Below are positions 27,427-36,963 of a DNA stretch of 64,000 nt, in pieces (the first letter of the stretch is position 1; every line of letters starts with the position of its first letter). The translations under genes and the position numbers were made by a program. This DNA is from Phycisphaerales bacterium (GTDB taxonomy: Bacteria > Planctomycetota > Phycisphaerae > UBA1845). The stretch is from the NCBI GenBank assembly GCA_020639095.1, contig JACKHH010000008.1, positions 52,920-116,919 of the forward strand, given 5' to 3'. Under the pieces are notes generated by a model. The model did not search any database, was not told the origin of the DNA, and was given only the letters and a program-made list of their open reading frames with translations.

Positions 27427-27692
27427 TCAAAAACGCTTCACCAGTGCGTCCGTCAGTTCGTTGTCGCCCGACGCCTGGCGCGCGACGCGAGCACCGGATC
27501 GCTGGCCGCGAAAGACTTTTCTGCCGCGACCACCGTGGCTGCACTCACCCTTCAACGCGTTGTCGCGAAGCTGACGGTGCAGCGTTCCTTGCAGAACACT
27601 TCACCGACGAGTTTCTATGGCTTCACGTAGTTCGCCGCGTGCTCCGCGCTCAATGCCTGGAAAGTGCCTGTCGCGTTCGCGTTGACCAACAT
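27427..27692 (-). pseudogene. flgJ: flgJ (rod-binding domain), frameshifted
   Basis: Pieces in different frames rebuild a single-domain FlgJ of about 88 residues. KLVGEV is followed, in other frames, by GTLHRQLRDNALKGE, SHGGRGRKVFRGQ, and RQASGDNELTDALVKRF ending in TGA at 27427. Planctomycete FlgJ without the muramidase domain has this size. At least three frame changes and one in-frame stop are visible. The start near 27692 lies 26 bases after the flgI stop. Whether the damage is biological or due to sequence error cannot be settled here. Confidence 0.65.
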
Positions 27693-27717
27693 GTCTGTAT
27701 TCAGCCGCTCACCGGGC

Positions 27718-28861
27718 TTAGTCCTCGAAGATCAACTTGGCGTGCAGCTTGCCGAGTTCGTGAATCTGGTCATCAGGATTTCGATGCGGCTTTCGATCGC
27801 GACGTTCAGCGGTTTCAACGCTTCAGCTTAGATCGCCGACGCGTGCTGCCCGCGTGACTCGGATCGATCGCGACGAATGCAAGCCTGACGGAAGCTGACC
27901 AACCGCGGTGTCAATGGCGATCCGCGCGACCGTAATCGTCAGCCCTTCTGCGATATGCCGATGACCGGGCTGATCTCGCGCTGCCGGACACCACGATCGT
28001 GCTGCTGCGACGATCGACGATGACCCGCGCTTCGGCTTCGGGCACGGTAGCGCGCGCCATCTCGACTTCTGCGAATCCAACTTCGCCACATTCTTTAGCT
28101 CTTCCGGCAGAAGCACGACGACGTTTGGGGTCCATATCGCTTCCGCGACGTGATCAACTCGCCGACGCGCTAGCCTCATTCACCTGCGTGATGATTTTCC
28201 TGCACCATCGCCCAGCTCGCTGCGCTCGTCGTCCACCACCAGCGTGATGTAGCGTTCGTCCGGTGCAATCCACCGAACCGAAGGAAGCTCCCTGGCTCGC
28301 GCTGTAGTTGAGCAGGATGTCCTGTTCAACGGTCGCGCTGCTGCGAATCGTCGCCAGCCGTCAGGTCGTTCTCGCCGAGCACTTGCGGCGCGCCTGACGC
28401 GAACGCGAACACCTGCTGCACAGCCTGGTCGTGGTAGAGCAACGGCGCCACCAGCAACCTGTTGCCTTTCGAGGCTCTCGTCGCCGCTGAAAGCGGTGAC
28501 CTTCACATCCAGGCGATCACCTTCACGCGCGCCAACTCCGGCATCGGTCGCTTCGAGCAGGACGATCGCGACGTTTTCGCTGCCGCCGAGTTCGTCGATC
28601 GATGCCACTCGGATTCGAAAACCGCTTCAGGCCGCCGCCAACGGTCGCATGCTTGGCAAATTGTCGCCATCGCCGGTCCTGCTCAGGCCGGTGACCAGCC
28701 CCGATGCCCACCAGCGTGCTGACGCGTTCACCCTGACCTTGGTCACGTCGCCGACGCGTGCCTGGCAGTACGCCGGATTCCGGCGCGCCTCGCCCGCGAT
28801 CAGCAGCACCGTGGCGGCGACGATCGCGCCGCCCACAGGGAATTTCACAAACGCCTTTCAT
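27718..28861 (-). pseudogene. flgI: flgI (P-ring protein), frameshifted
   Basis: Recognisable segments appear in order but in switching frames: a signal peptide (KFPVGGAIVAATVLLIAGEA), ARVGDVTKV, GERVSTLVGIG, SGLVTGLSRTGDGDNLPSMR, LKRFSNP, SENVAIVLLEATDAGVG, AREGDRLDVKVTAFSGDESL, LNVAIESRIEILM and QIHELGKLHAKLIFED. The total span equals that of an intact flgI (about 375 codons), so indels nearly cancel out. The start at 28861 follows AAAGGAA. At least six frame switches can be counted. The protein would form the P-ring around the rod. Confidence 0.8.
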
Positions 28862-28871
28862 CCCAGTTCCT

Positions 28872-29588
28872 TTATCCAGGGGACCGCGGGTCAGCTATAG
28901 CGGCCTGATCCAGTCGTAAATCGTTCCAATCCAACCGGGCCGCGGAGTTGCGGAGCTGCCCCTGGTCACAATGTCGATGTCGAGGTTGCTCACCTGCGTG
29001 CTCAGCACGGTGTTGTCCGGGTGATGTCGATGCTGCGACACGTCCCACGGGGTCGTCGCTGCTCGTCGTCGTGGTGCTCGAACGCGCCTCGACCACCAGA
29101 TTGCCGCTGGGCTTCACGTCGATGATCTTGCCGGTGATGCGTGGTCAGGCGGTCTTCATACCGGACTCGCGTCGTTACGCTGATTGAACGCCGCTGTAGC
29201 CGATGTTGGGTTTTCCGCGACGAAACGGCGTTGTTCCGACTTCCACCGCCGGTGAACTCTTGATGAACGCTTCGAGTCTGGTTGGTCAGGTTCGACTGTC
29301 GGGCGCGCGTTGGCTTTGCTGTCGGCTTCTTCGTACTGCGTCTGCACGCGAACGACGATCGTGACTGGATCGTTCACCTTGAACTTCCGCGGCTCCTGCC
29401 CTTCACCGCGATCAGCGAGTTGTTCTCTCACCGTCGGTTAAATTTTCACTTCCGGCACTCGCGACTGGATCGTCATTGACCCGCGTGTGCTGTTTGCTTT
29501 CGATCGACGACGACTGCGCTTATCGCAGGCATTGCTGCGACCAGCATCGCCAGCATCGCGATCGTTCGGATTTCGCTGCGACCCGCAT
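28872..29588 (-). pseudogene. flgH: flgH (L-ring protein), frameshifted
   Basis: The ATG at 29588 has GAGG just upstream and overlaps the likely flgA stop (TAATG). Segments of FlgH follow in different frames: a signal-peptide-like IAMLAMLVAAMPAISAVVVD, EPRKFKVNDPVTIVVRVQTQ, PSGNLVVEARSS and RGQLRNSAARLDW near the C-terminus. The stop is at 28872, eleven bases before flgI. Span and order match an intact L-ring gene interrupted by several small indels. Confidence 0.72.
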
Positions 29589-30700
29589 TATTCCTCGCCT
29601 CCCATCGCGGCTGCCCTGCCGTTGATCTGGCACGCGACCCGGTCCCGTGACCGTCGCGTTGGTGCTGACGCGAATGCCCGTCACCGCGCAAGCGCCACGA
29701 TTTCGCCCATCGTGCCGTCCGCAGCGCCTGAGCAGCTGCAACGATGCTCACGCCACCAACATCTGAACAATATCCACAAGCTGGTCGCGCTTCAGAGCGG
29801 TACCGACTCCAGATCCTGCCCGCGAACCCGCGCCGATCGGGATGTAACGCTTTCGCGTTGCCCAATCACCGTTTCCGATCGCTCGCCCCCACCAGTTCAG
29901 CTGCGCTCAAACGCCATCTCGACGACGCGAACATCCGTCGCGTCGAGACTCCGCCGACATTGATCGGCCGAACTGCGACCAGCACTGGCTGATCATGCTG
30001 ACGTCGGTTTATATGGGATTTGCCGAACCGCCTGTCTTCCTCGAATACCGTGACGTTCAGCCCTTACCATGCCCATGGCGTTGCTCGACGCGCTCGATGC
30101 GGGAAACGAATTGCGGTTCCGCAAGGTCGAGGGCGGCTGCATCTGCTCTGCCGTAAGCGCAGTTGCACGCAGCGCCCGGTCGCGGTGTGTCTCGCTCTGG
30201 AAGTACTGGTCGATGATGTCGCAGGGTGCGGCATTCGCCGCCGGCAACTTCTCGCAGCTTATGCCGCGACGGGCAACCGGTGCGACCTGCGTCGCTTTCG
30301 CCACCGCATTCACCGCCGCGTATCTCGCACAGGTGGCTGCGCCCCTTCACGATCAGCGCTCTGAGATTGACGCCCTGGTCCGCGAGCGTTCGCCGCACCC
30401 GAACCGGTGTACACCATCGACCTGCCCGGAACAGGTGCGACCGCGATGACGAGTTCGTTCAGCGTGCTCGCCTGTCGGCGCCGAAATCCTTCACAGGCGA
30501 CAGAGATCGCTGAGTCGCATCGTCACCCGTGGCGACCCGCCTGCCAGAGTTCGATCGTAGCCCGCGTTTACGCGCCGGTGAGAACCAGCACTGCTGCGAG
30601 CGTCGTGGATCCGCTGTACCATCTTGTCGCAGTCTCTTGCGTTGCATCATTCGCATCCTGCGTTTGGGTCAATCGTGCGTTGCTATTCACGGCCTTCACT
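29588..30700 (-). pseudogene. flgA: flgA (P-ring formation chaperone), frameshifted
   Basis: Between flgG and flgH, fragments fit a long planctomycete-type FlgA: ASTLNELVIAVAPVPGRSMV, then RRTLADQGVNLRALIVKG in another frame, and a C-terminal ATVTGPGRV piece. The probable stop overlaps the flgH start. The upstream boundary is approximate. The order flgG-flgA-flgH-flgI supports the call even though no single frame spans more than a third of it. Confidence 0.6.
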
Positions 30701-31514
30701 TTACTGGCGACTAGGAAGCTCCTCAGGTTCGACACCACTGGAGCGATTGCTCAGCCGCATCGGATCGCCTGGCTGTTCATTTCGAACGAGCGTTGCGTGG
30801 TGATCAGCGAGATCAACTTCGCGCACCGATCGACGTTGCTCATTTCGAGCTGCCCGGCGCGATCGCCCTGAGTCCGTCGAGCTGCGGAGGGCTGGTGATC
30901 GCAAGCGCCCGGACGTCGGTATCGAGATAGAGATTTCCACCAAGCGTTGAGGCTCTTCCGATTCACGAAGCGGGCGAGTTCGATCTGGCCCACCTGCGGA
31001 AAGCTGCTGCTGACCTGGCTGGCGTACGCTGACTTCACTGTTGCGGGCGATGGCGATCCGGTCGCGTCGGGTGGAATGCTGATCGGCGGTTCGAGACGGG
31101 GACCGGGCGCTCGTGCCCAACACACGAGCTGCCCTTCGGCGCGCGTTCACCGTAGTTGCTGCGGGGTGAAGGCGGTTACCGACCGCCGTCGTAGTTCAGC
31201 ACTTGGAAAACCCAGGCCCCTGATGAGCATATGTCGAGCGGGTTGTCGGTCGGATCGACCGGCCCTGCTCCATGTCGAGCTTCGCGTGCCCGCGATTCAC
31301 GCCCAGACCCACCTGGATACCGTGATCGGCTGGTCGTCGACGTTCGGCAGACCTGGCTCGCGCTTCGTCTGGTACAGCAGGTCTCGGAAGTTCACGCGGC
31401 TGCGTTTGAAACCCGTCGTGTTGATGTTCGATAGGTTGTTCGCCGTCACGTCGAGGCTTGGTGTCGAGTGCCTGCATGCCTGTCACCGCGGACGCGTAGT
31501 GCCATAATCGCCAT
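30701..31514 (-). pseudogene. flgG: flgG (distal rod protein), frameshifted
   Basis: The ATG at 31514 overlaps the flgF stop. TGMQALDTK, an N-terminal ANNL-type segment in another frame, PISIPPDATG, QVGQIELARFVNRKSLNAWW, FLEMSNVD-like residues and LISLITTQRSFEMNSQAI identify FlgG. These lie in several frames, with three or more switches in the first 150 bases. Length agrees with an intact flgG. The 3' boundary is approximate. Confidence 0.78.
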
Positions 31515-32338
31515 CAATCTTCCTTCTCGTGCGGACCTCCCCTGTCCGACACGTTTACTTCAGCCTGTTTATTTGCGTTAGCCGATGCGTCCGACGCGTG
31601 ATTGCCGCCCTGAGCGTTCATCCCGTACCAACAATTGCGCTCCAATCTATACGCCCGGGACACTTCGATCATGTCCACCAGACCCGTCACCGAGTCGACC
31701 GTCGAGCGTTCGATAAACCCGCTGTGTACCTGCGCGGTCGACGCAGTCTGCTGCGACGCGCCGGTGTCCTCGAACAGATCGTTGCCGCTCTTGCGCAACG
31801 TGTTGGGATCTTCAAAGTCCGTCAGGCCGATTTGCGCGACCTTCTCGTTGTTCTGCGAAATGCTGCCGTCAAGCCCGATCGTCGGTTCGCCCTGCGTGCG
31901 ATCGAGCACGATCGGCTGGCCTGCGGTATCGAGTACCGCATAACGGCCGTCGCCCGCGACCATCTTCAGCGTACCGTCGATGTCGAGCGTCATGCGGCCA
32001 TCGCGCGTGTAGCGCGTATTCGTTCCGTCCGAAACCGTGAGGAAACCTTCGCCCGAAAGTGCGACGTCGAGGTTCCTGCCGGTTTCCTCAAGCCCCCCCT
32101 GCGCGAAACTCGTGTACGTCGGTCGCGACCACGGCCCGCCGGTGAGCGAATCAAGCATGCCATTCGAGAACGCCCCCATCGCCGGGTTGCTCTCGCTCTC
32201 CATGCGACGCTCCTGAACCACTGACAGGTTGCGTTTGAAGCCCGCGGTATCGACGTTCGCCAGGTTGTTGGCCATGACGGCTTGGCGATACTCGTTCACC
32301 TGCATGCCGCCCGCGCTCAGCCAGAGTCCGTAGCTCAT
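31514..32338 (-). CDS. flgF: Flagellar basal-body rod protein FlgF
   Basis: The 274-residue protein begins MSYGLWLSAGGMQVNEYRQA with the rod motif ANNLANVDTAGFKRNL. The central part (GFLTVSDGTNTRYTRDGRMTL) and the C-terminal VDMIEVSRAYRLE are typical of FlgF/FlgG. The last 50 or so residues after YRLE are unlike the family, which normally ends soon after a conserved helix. The tail may therefore already be affected by the frameshift block that begins here. The start overlaps the 71-residue gene upstream. Confidence 0.85.
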   Translation of the reverse strand: MSYGLWLSAGGMQVNEYRQAVMANNLANVDTAGFKRNLSVVQERRMESESNPAMGAFSNGMLDSLTGGPWSRPTYTSFAQGGLEETGRNLDVALSGEGFLTVSDGTNTRYTRDGRMTLDIDGTLKMVAGDGRYAVLDTAGQPIVLDRTQGEPTIGLDGSISQNNEKVAQIGLTDFEDPNTLRKSGNDLFEDTGASQQTASTAQVHSGFIERSTVDSVTGLVDMIEVSRAYRLERNCWYGMNAQGGNHASDASANANKQAEVNVSDRGGPHEKED

Positions 32339-32550
32339 CGCACGTCCCCCCGCAGCGTCGCGTTCGACGACATCGCACCGGCGTGCGCGACGAGGTCAGC
32401 CGCGTGCTCCGCGCCGCGATCAGCGGCCAACTCGTCAGCCGCAGTGCGAACCAGGGCACCGAGCGTCACCCAGTTCATCCCCGGCGCATCCACAAGCCGG
32501 GCACCCAGCGAGCGGTCGTCCGCAATCAAGTTCTGTGCATCGTGCAACAC
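32335..32550 (-). CDS. Small hypothetical protein, first gene of the flagellar cluster
   Basis: This 71-residue protein has a GTG start with GGGGAGG six bases upstream, a strong signal for a real gene. Its stop overlaps the flgF start (ATGA), so the two are translationally coupled. It is helical with an Ala-rich centre (LVRTAADELAADRGAEHAAD) and no signal peptide. No family is recognised; a flagellar accessory or regulatory role is inferred only from position. Confidence 0.6.
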   Translation of the reverse strand: MLHDAQNLIADDRSLGARLVDAPGMNWVTLGALVRTAADELAADRGAEHAADLVAHAGAMSSNATLRGDVR

Positions 32551-32917
32551 TTGGAGCCTCCCCGGGGTCCTGCCACCAAGGCAGACCCGCGTGCAACACC
32601 CCTATGCCACGCCCCGTGCCAAACCCGGAAAGAAGTCGCGCAGCAGGCGAGAACGTCGCTCATAACCTGCTTATTTACAATGGGTTACAGATTATTGAAT
32701 TGCAACGTGGACAGGCAGGGACGCTGGCAGGCAAAGTCACGAAACGCGCAATTTGCGCCCGGCCAACGGCAACAACTGCCGGTTCAAAGGCGGGAATGCC
32801 AAATCCGAGCCGCGACTGTGAGGGAGCGGGCAATAGTGCAGAGCGCAGAATTCAGAGTGCAGAGCTGAACGGCAGGGGCTGGGTGGCACGGACAAGGATG
32901 CAAACCGCACCATCTAA
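32551..32917. other. Gene-free spacer with two repeats
   Basis: This region lies upstream of the flagellar cluster and downstream of murD (both on the minus strand). It holds an inverted copy of the CCGAGCCGCGAC repeat at 32803-32830 and an imperfect tandem of GCAGAGxGCAGA words at 32836-32870. The region must contain the flagellar promoter, but no convincing sigma-28 or sigma-54 site was found. Confidence 0.5.
32803..32870. repeat. CCGAGCCGCGAC repeat (inverted) plus GCAGAG tandem
   Basis: ATCCGAGCCGCGACTGTGAG at 32803 is the reverse complement of the copies at 17027 and 34378. The next 35 bases repeat CAGAG/GCAGA words; the same words, inverted, occur at 36911-36956. Confidence 0.7.
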
Positions 32918-34288
32918 TCAAGTATGCTGAGCGAAGGTCCCGACCAGTTGGCAGAAAGAATCGCCGCGGGCTTCGTAGTTCACGAACGCGTCGTAGCTCG
33001 GGCAGGCCGGCGAGAAGAGTACGACGTCGCCACGATGGGCGACATCCTGCGCGAAGCCCACCGCCTCCGGCACGCCGCGCGTCAGGTGTACCGTCAGAGC
33101 GGCTCCGCGAACCTCAACCGTTCGCAACAGCGACGCCAGCCGCGGCCCGGCATCGCCGAAACAGATCGCACAGCGCACACGTTCCCAACGCGCGTCGACG
33201 ATGCGATCCAACTCCTCACCGATATCCTTACCGCCGCAGAGCACGACCACCGGCTCGTCGAACGCAGCCAGGGCAGTCGCCACCGCGTCAGCCGATGTGG
33301 ACTTCGAATCGTTGTAGTACCGCACGCCGCCCTGCTCGCCCACGAACTGAAGGCGATGCGGCAGACCGGTATATTCCGCGAGCCCCTTACGCGCGACCGC
33401 GTCGCTCACGCCGACGCTCTTGGCAAGCTGTGCAGCCATGTGTGCGTTGGCTTGATTGTGCGCCCCGGGCACGCGCAGGTCGTAGGTTTGATTGCGATAA
33501 ACCGCATCGACCAGTTCCGCGTTGCGATCCATCAACACTTCGCCGACGCGCGCGACCACGGCAGAATCGTCCGTGCCCAAGACCACGCTGCCGCCCGCGC
33601 GCACCGCACGCACGAGATTCAGCTTCGCATCGAGATACGCCTCAAATGTACCGTGACGTTCGAGATGGTGCGGCCGCGCGTTGGTCAGGCCAGCCGTCGC
33701 AATCTCGAACTTGGCGTCGGCCAAGGCATCGAGCTGAAAACTGGACAGTTCGAGCACGACGATATCACTCGCCGTCAGTTCATCAACCCGATCGAGCAAC
33801 GACGCGCCGATGTTCCCACCGAGCAGCGCCAGCTTCGCCCCCGTCTCGGCAAGCGCTTCCGGATGCGCGAGGATCGCGTGTGTCATGGCACACGTCGTAC
33901 TTTTCCCAATGGTGCCGGTCACGCCGACGATCCGCGCGCGACACCGCTCCAGGAACAGCCCCATCTCCGTCGTCCACGGCACGCCGCGACCGACCGCCGA
34001 CGCGAAAAACTCGCTGCGCGCACGGTCAACGGCAGGACTCACGACGAGCAAATCGGCATCCGCCAAGTCGCTTTCATCGTGTGAACCCAGTCGAAACGAA
34101 ACAGGCAGATCGGCAAGCTTGTCGAGCGAACCGCGCAGCGTCGACTCATCAGCCTGGTCGGTCACCAGCACGTTCGCGCCGCGTTCCGCGAGAAACCGCG
34201 TCACGCCCACGCCCCCACCGAACCGCCCAAGGCCCATCACCACCACGCGTTTACCGCGCAACCACTTGTCCGAGAAACCGTTCGTCAT
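32918..34288 (-). CDS. murD: UDP-N-acetylmuramoylalanine-D-glutamate ligase
   Basis: It adds D-Glu to UDP-MurNAc-Ala in the cytoplasm. The 456-residue protein has an N-terminal nucleotide-binding segment (VVVMGLGRFGGGVGVTRFLAERG), the ATP loop VTGTIGKSTT, and the Mur ligase ELSSFQLD and NDSKSTSADAVATAL motifs. The ATG at 34288 has GAGGT upstream, better than the GTG at 34300. It is the only cell-wall precursor gene here, so peptidoglycan synthesis genes are not clustered in this region. Confidence 0.94.
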   Translation of the reverse strand: MTNGFSDKWLRGKRVVVMGLGRFGGGVGVTRFLAERGANVLVTDQADESTLRGSLDKLADLPVSFRLGSHDESDLADADLLVVSPAVDRARSEFFASAVGRGVPWTTEMGLFLERCRARIVGVTGTIGKSTTCAMTHAILAHPEALAETGAKLALLGGNIGASLLDRVDELTASDIVVLELSSFQLDALADAKFEIATAGLTNARPHHLERHGTFEAYLDAKLNLVRAVRAGGSVVLGTDDSAVVARVGEVLMDRNAELVDAVYRNQTYDLRVPGAHNQANAHMAAQLAKSVGVSDAVARKGLAEYTGLPHRLQFVGEQGGVRYYNDSKSTSADAVATALAAFDEPVVVLCGGKDIGEELDRIVDARWERVRCAICFGDAGPRLASLLRTVEVRGAALTVHLTRGVPEAVGFAQDVAHRGDVVLFSPACPSYDAFVNYEARGDSFCQLVGTFAQHT

Positions 34289-34377
34289 CGCTGACCTCAC
34301 AAGGTCGCCGCAGTTCTATTTGTGGTGCAGGCATCCTGCCTGTATTGGCCAATCACCAAGACGCCCACTTGTGAATC

Positions 34378-34406
34378 GTCCGCTCCCTTACGGTCGCGGC
34401 TCGGAT
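34378..34406. repeat. GTCCGCTCCCTTACxGTCGCGGCTCGGAT repeat, copy 2
   Basis: Same orientation as the copy at 17027, differing by one base. It lies between pyrF and murD. Confidence 0.75.
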
Positions 34407-34412
34407 GTGCAC

Positions 34413-35327
34413 TCACTTTGCTGACCCGACCTGCGCGAGTGATCCGACCAAATCCTCGCACGCATGGCGCACCGCCACGTCCCAATCGTCCGCAGCCTGC
34501 TGCGCGTACTCGGTTTTCTCGTATGCGAAGATGACACCGCGTGACGAATTCACCAGCGCCCCACCACCATCGGCACGGAAACACGCAGCCACCTGCTCAA
34601 TGCCGCGTCCCTGCGCACCGAAACCGGGAACAAGGAAAACCGAATCCGGAAGCAACCCGCGCAGCTCGCGTGCACGCGACACGTCACCCGGAGCGACAAC
34701 CGCACCCACCGCGCTCATGCCACATTTCCCCATCATTCCGTCCGCGTGCGACCAGTCGTTCACCAGCTCAGCCATCCGCGCAGCCACGTTCGACCCGCTC
34801 GACAACTCGACGTGCTGCAACTCATCGGCAGACGCGTTGCTCGTGTGCACCAGCACGAAGATGCCCTTGCCCTGGGCGCGGCACACTTCCATGAATGGGG
34901 AAATCCCATCACTGCCGAGGTACCCGCTCAGCGTCACCGCGTCCGGTCCCGGACCGGCATCGCTGTCGGCAAGTTGTGCCCGGGCGTAAGCCATGCTGGT
35001 GTGCCCGATGTCGCCGCGTTTCACGTCACCGATCACAATCACGCCCAACTCTCGCGCTCGCGCGACCAGTTCGAAATACAATTCGACCCCCGGCCCGCGA
35101 TAAGGCTCGAAGAACGCAATGTTGATCTTGACCACCGGCACCAAATCAGCCACCGCCGCCAGCACGCGATGTCCGAACACGCGAAAGGCTCCCACCGCGT
35201 CGTGCTGGGCGAACTCCGCCCGCAGCGACGCGGGCAGATTCCCATACACCGGATCCAGCCCGACGCAGGCAGCCGTTCCCTTTTTCGCAATCGCGGCGGA
35301 CAACCGATCAGCAAAATGTTGCGACAT
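34413..35327 (-). CDS. pyrF: Orotidine 5'-phosphate decarboxylase (type 2)
   Basis: It makes UMP from OMP. The 304-residue protein shows CVGLDPVYGNLP, KINIAFFEPYRGPGVE, the catalytic GDVKRGDIGHTSMAY and a phosphate-binding VPGFGAQGRG. Length and motifs are those of the longer PyrF subfamily. The ATG at 35327 has GAAGGGA upstream; the longer frame beginning at 35420 overlaps the repeat-rich spacer and is rejected. It lies about 120 bp upstream of murD and in the same direction. Confidence 0.94.
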   Translation of the reverse strand: MSQHFADRLSAAIAKKGTAACVGLDPVYGNLPASLRAEFAQHDAVGAFRVFGHRVLAAVADLVPVVKINIAFFEPYRGPGVELYFELVARARELGVIVIGDVKRGDIGHTSMAYARAQLADSDAGPGPDAVTLSGYLGSDGISPFMEVCRAQGKGIFVLVHTSNASADELQHVELSSGSNVAARMAELVNDWSHADGMMGKCGMSAVGAVVAPGDVSRARELRGLLPDSVFLVPGFGAQGRGIEQVAACFRADGGGALVNSSRGVIFAYEKTEYAQQAADDWDVAVRHACEDLVGSLAQVGSAK

Positions 35328-35423
35328 GATTCCCTTCCATGGCCAAGACGATTTCGACGACCGGCATCGTAAAGGTCCCCGCGTACGCGAGCAATCGCAA
35401 TCGCCTGATTCGTGCAGCAATCA

Positions 35424-35505
35424 AGGGTGGCACGGTCTCGCGCAGCGAGGCCGTGATACGATCTGTGAAGATTCCATGGCCTGACTTCGTCAGACCATGC
35501 CACCC
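35424..35505. repeat. GGTGGCACGG two-hairpin element, copy 1
   Basis: The element has two hairpins: GGTCTCGC-GCA-GCGAGGCC and CTGAC-TTC-GTCAG, flanked by GGGTGGCACGG and its inverse CCATGCCACCC. It sits in the divergent spacer between pyrF and rsgA. Similar elements are at 48299-48380 and, degenerate, at 59019-59089. Confidence 0.8.
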
Positions 35506-35585
35506 CGCGTCGTCACAAATGGGCACGCCTCAAACAAGCGAGCCCGCTTGACAGTCTCATGGCCGCTCGGGAACAATCACCGTCA

Positions 35586-36725
35586 ATGGCCAAGAAGGAC
35601 AAAGGCAAGGGCAAGAGTCACAAGCACGGCGAGAAGGTGCGCGTCGCATTCCGGCGCAACCGCGCCAAGCCCGCGCGCACCAAGGATTGGACGCATCTCG
35701 AAGGCCCCAACGAAGACCAAGCCGATGCCCTGCCCCACGTCGAAAGCGTCGTCGCCAAGGGCGACCTCTCCCGAAAACGCACGATCATTCATCAGAATCC
35801 CGCCGACGCCAAGGGCGATCGCGACGGCGTCGTCGTGGCCATGCGCGGGCTCATCGCCGAGGTTGACGACGGCGAGCGTGTCTGGCCGTGCACCGTGCGC
35901 CGCATCCTTCGCACGCGCAAGATCGCTGAACGCAACCCCGTCACCGTGGGTGATCGCGTGCGTTTCAGCACCGAGGGCGTCGCGGAAGGCGTCGTCAGCG
36001 AAGGGGTCATCGAGACCGTGGCTGATCGGCACGGCGTGATCACACGCGTCGCGGGTCGTCGCATGCACGTTGTGGCTGCAAATGTTGATCAGGCGATCAT
36101 CGTTGCGTCCGTCGGCATCCCGGCACTCAAGGCGCACCTCATCGACCGCTACATTGTCGCCACGCTGCACGGCGAAGTCACGCCAATCATCTGCATTAAC
36201 AAAACCGACGTCGACGAGACGGATGAAGCCGCTCCGGTTCTCGCGCTCTATCGCGACCTGGGATATCGCGCGCTGGCGACGAGCACGGTCAACGGCGCGG
36301 GCATCGACGAATTGCGCGAACTGTTGCACGGCAAATGCACTGCCGTCGCGGGTCAAAGCGGTGTGGGCAAGAGTTCGCTGCTCAATGCCGTCGATCCCAA
36401 CCTCAACCTCCGCGTCGGTGAGGTCATCGAGGAAACGCTCAAGGGCCGACATACCACGACGACGGCACAGCTTCTGCCGGTGAGCGGTGGCGGCTACGTC
36501 GTGGACACGCCAGGCGTGAAATCCTTCGACCTGTCTGCCGTTCCGCTCGGTGAGATTGAGGCGCACTTCGTCGAGTTCGGCGAGCACATCCCGAATTGCC
36601 GCTTCGCCGACTGCACGCACACTCACGAGACCAACTGTGCGATCAAACAAGCCGTAGACGAAGGCAATATCACCGAACAACGCTACGACAGCTACGTGCG
36701 CATGCTCCAGGAACGCATGGCATAG
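35586..36725 (+). CDS. rsgA: Ribosome small-subunit GTPase RsgA
   Basis: RsgA is a circularly permuted GTPase that acts late in 30S maturation. The 379-residue protein has a basic N-terminal extension and an OB-fold domain (PCTVRRILRTRKIAERNPVT). The GTPase core is in permuted order: NKTD, then GQSGVGKSSLLN, then DTPG. The C-terminal zinc site is CRFADCTHTHETNC. The ATG at 35586 precedes the Lys-rich start; an ATG at 35559 is an alternative and neither has a strong Shine-Dalgarno. It is transcribed divergently from pyrF. Confidence 0.93.
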   Translation: MAKKDKGKGKSHKHGEKVRVAFRRNRAKPARTKDWTHLEGPNEDQADALPHVESVVAKGDLSRKRTIIHQNPADAKGDRDGVVVAMRGLIAEVDDGERVWPCTVRRILRTRKIAERNPVTVGDRVRFSTEGVAEGVVSEGVIETVADRHGVITRVAGRRMHVVAANVDQAIIVASVGIPALKAHLIDRYIVATLHGEVTPIICINKTDVDETDEAAPVLALYRDLGYRALATSTVNGAGIDELRELLHGKCTAVAGQSGVGKSSLLNAVDPNLNLRVGEVIEETLKGRHTTTTAQLLPVSGGGYVVDTPGVKSFDLSAVPLGEIEAHFVEFGEHIPNCRFADCTHTHETNCAIKQAVDEGNITEQRYDSYVRMLQERMA

Positions 36726-36738
36726 ATTTCCGCGCAAC

Positions 36739-36956
36739 GGGTGGCACGGACAAGCTCAGCTTGCCCGTGGGTAATAGCACAACAGATGCTCCGCATTGAG
36801 CAACGCAACCAGCACGACATCTCCAATCGACAGGCACCTGGAATCGAAACGACTCAACACACCACCACTGACAAGCAAAGCTTGTCAGTGCCACCCGGGC
36901 CCATCCTGCCTTCTTAACTCTGCATTCTGCATTCTGCACTCCGCACTCTGCACTCG
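36739..36956. repeat. Cluster of short palindromes and GCATTCT tandem
   Basis: The cluster holds GGTGGCACGGACAAGCTCAG with its pairing half (36739-36770), CCACTGACAAGCAAAGCTTG (36865-36896), and a tandem of CTGCATTCTGCATTCTGCAC-type words (36911-36956). The second is a copy of the 20169 palindrome. The tandem is the reverse complement of words at 32836-32870. Confidence 0.7.
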
Positions 36957-36963
36957 TGGTCCC

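Noticed and set aside
32609..32630. Possible sigma-54 box (TTGGCACGGGGCGTGGCATA) upstream of the flagellar cluster
   Set aside because: The GG and GC are 11 bases apart rather than 10 and the -12 element is wrong. No other supporting feature was seen.
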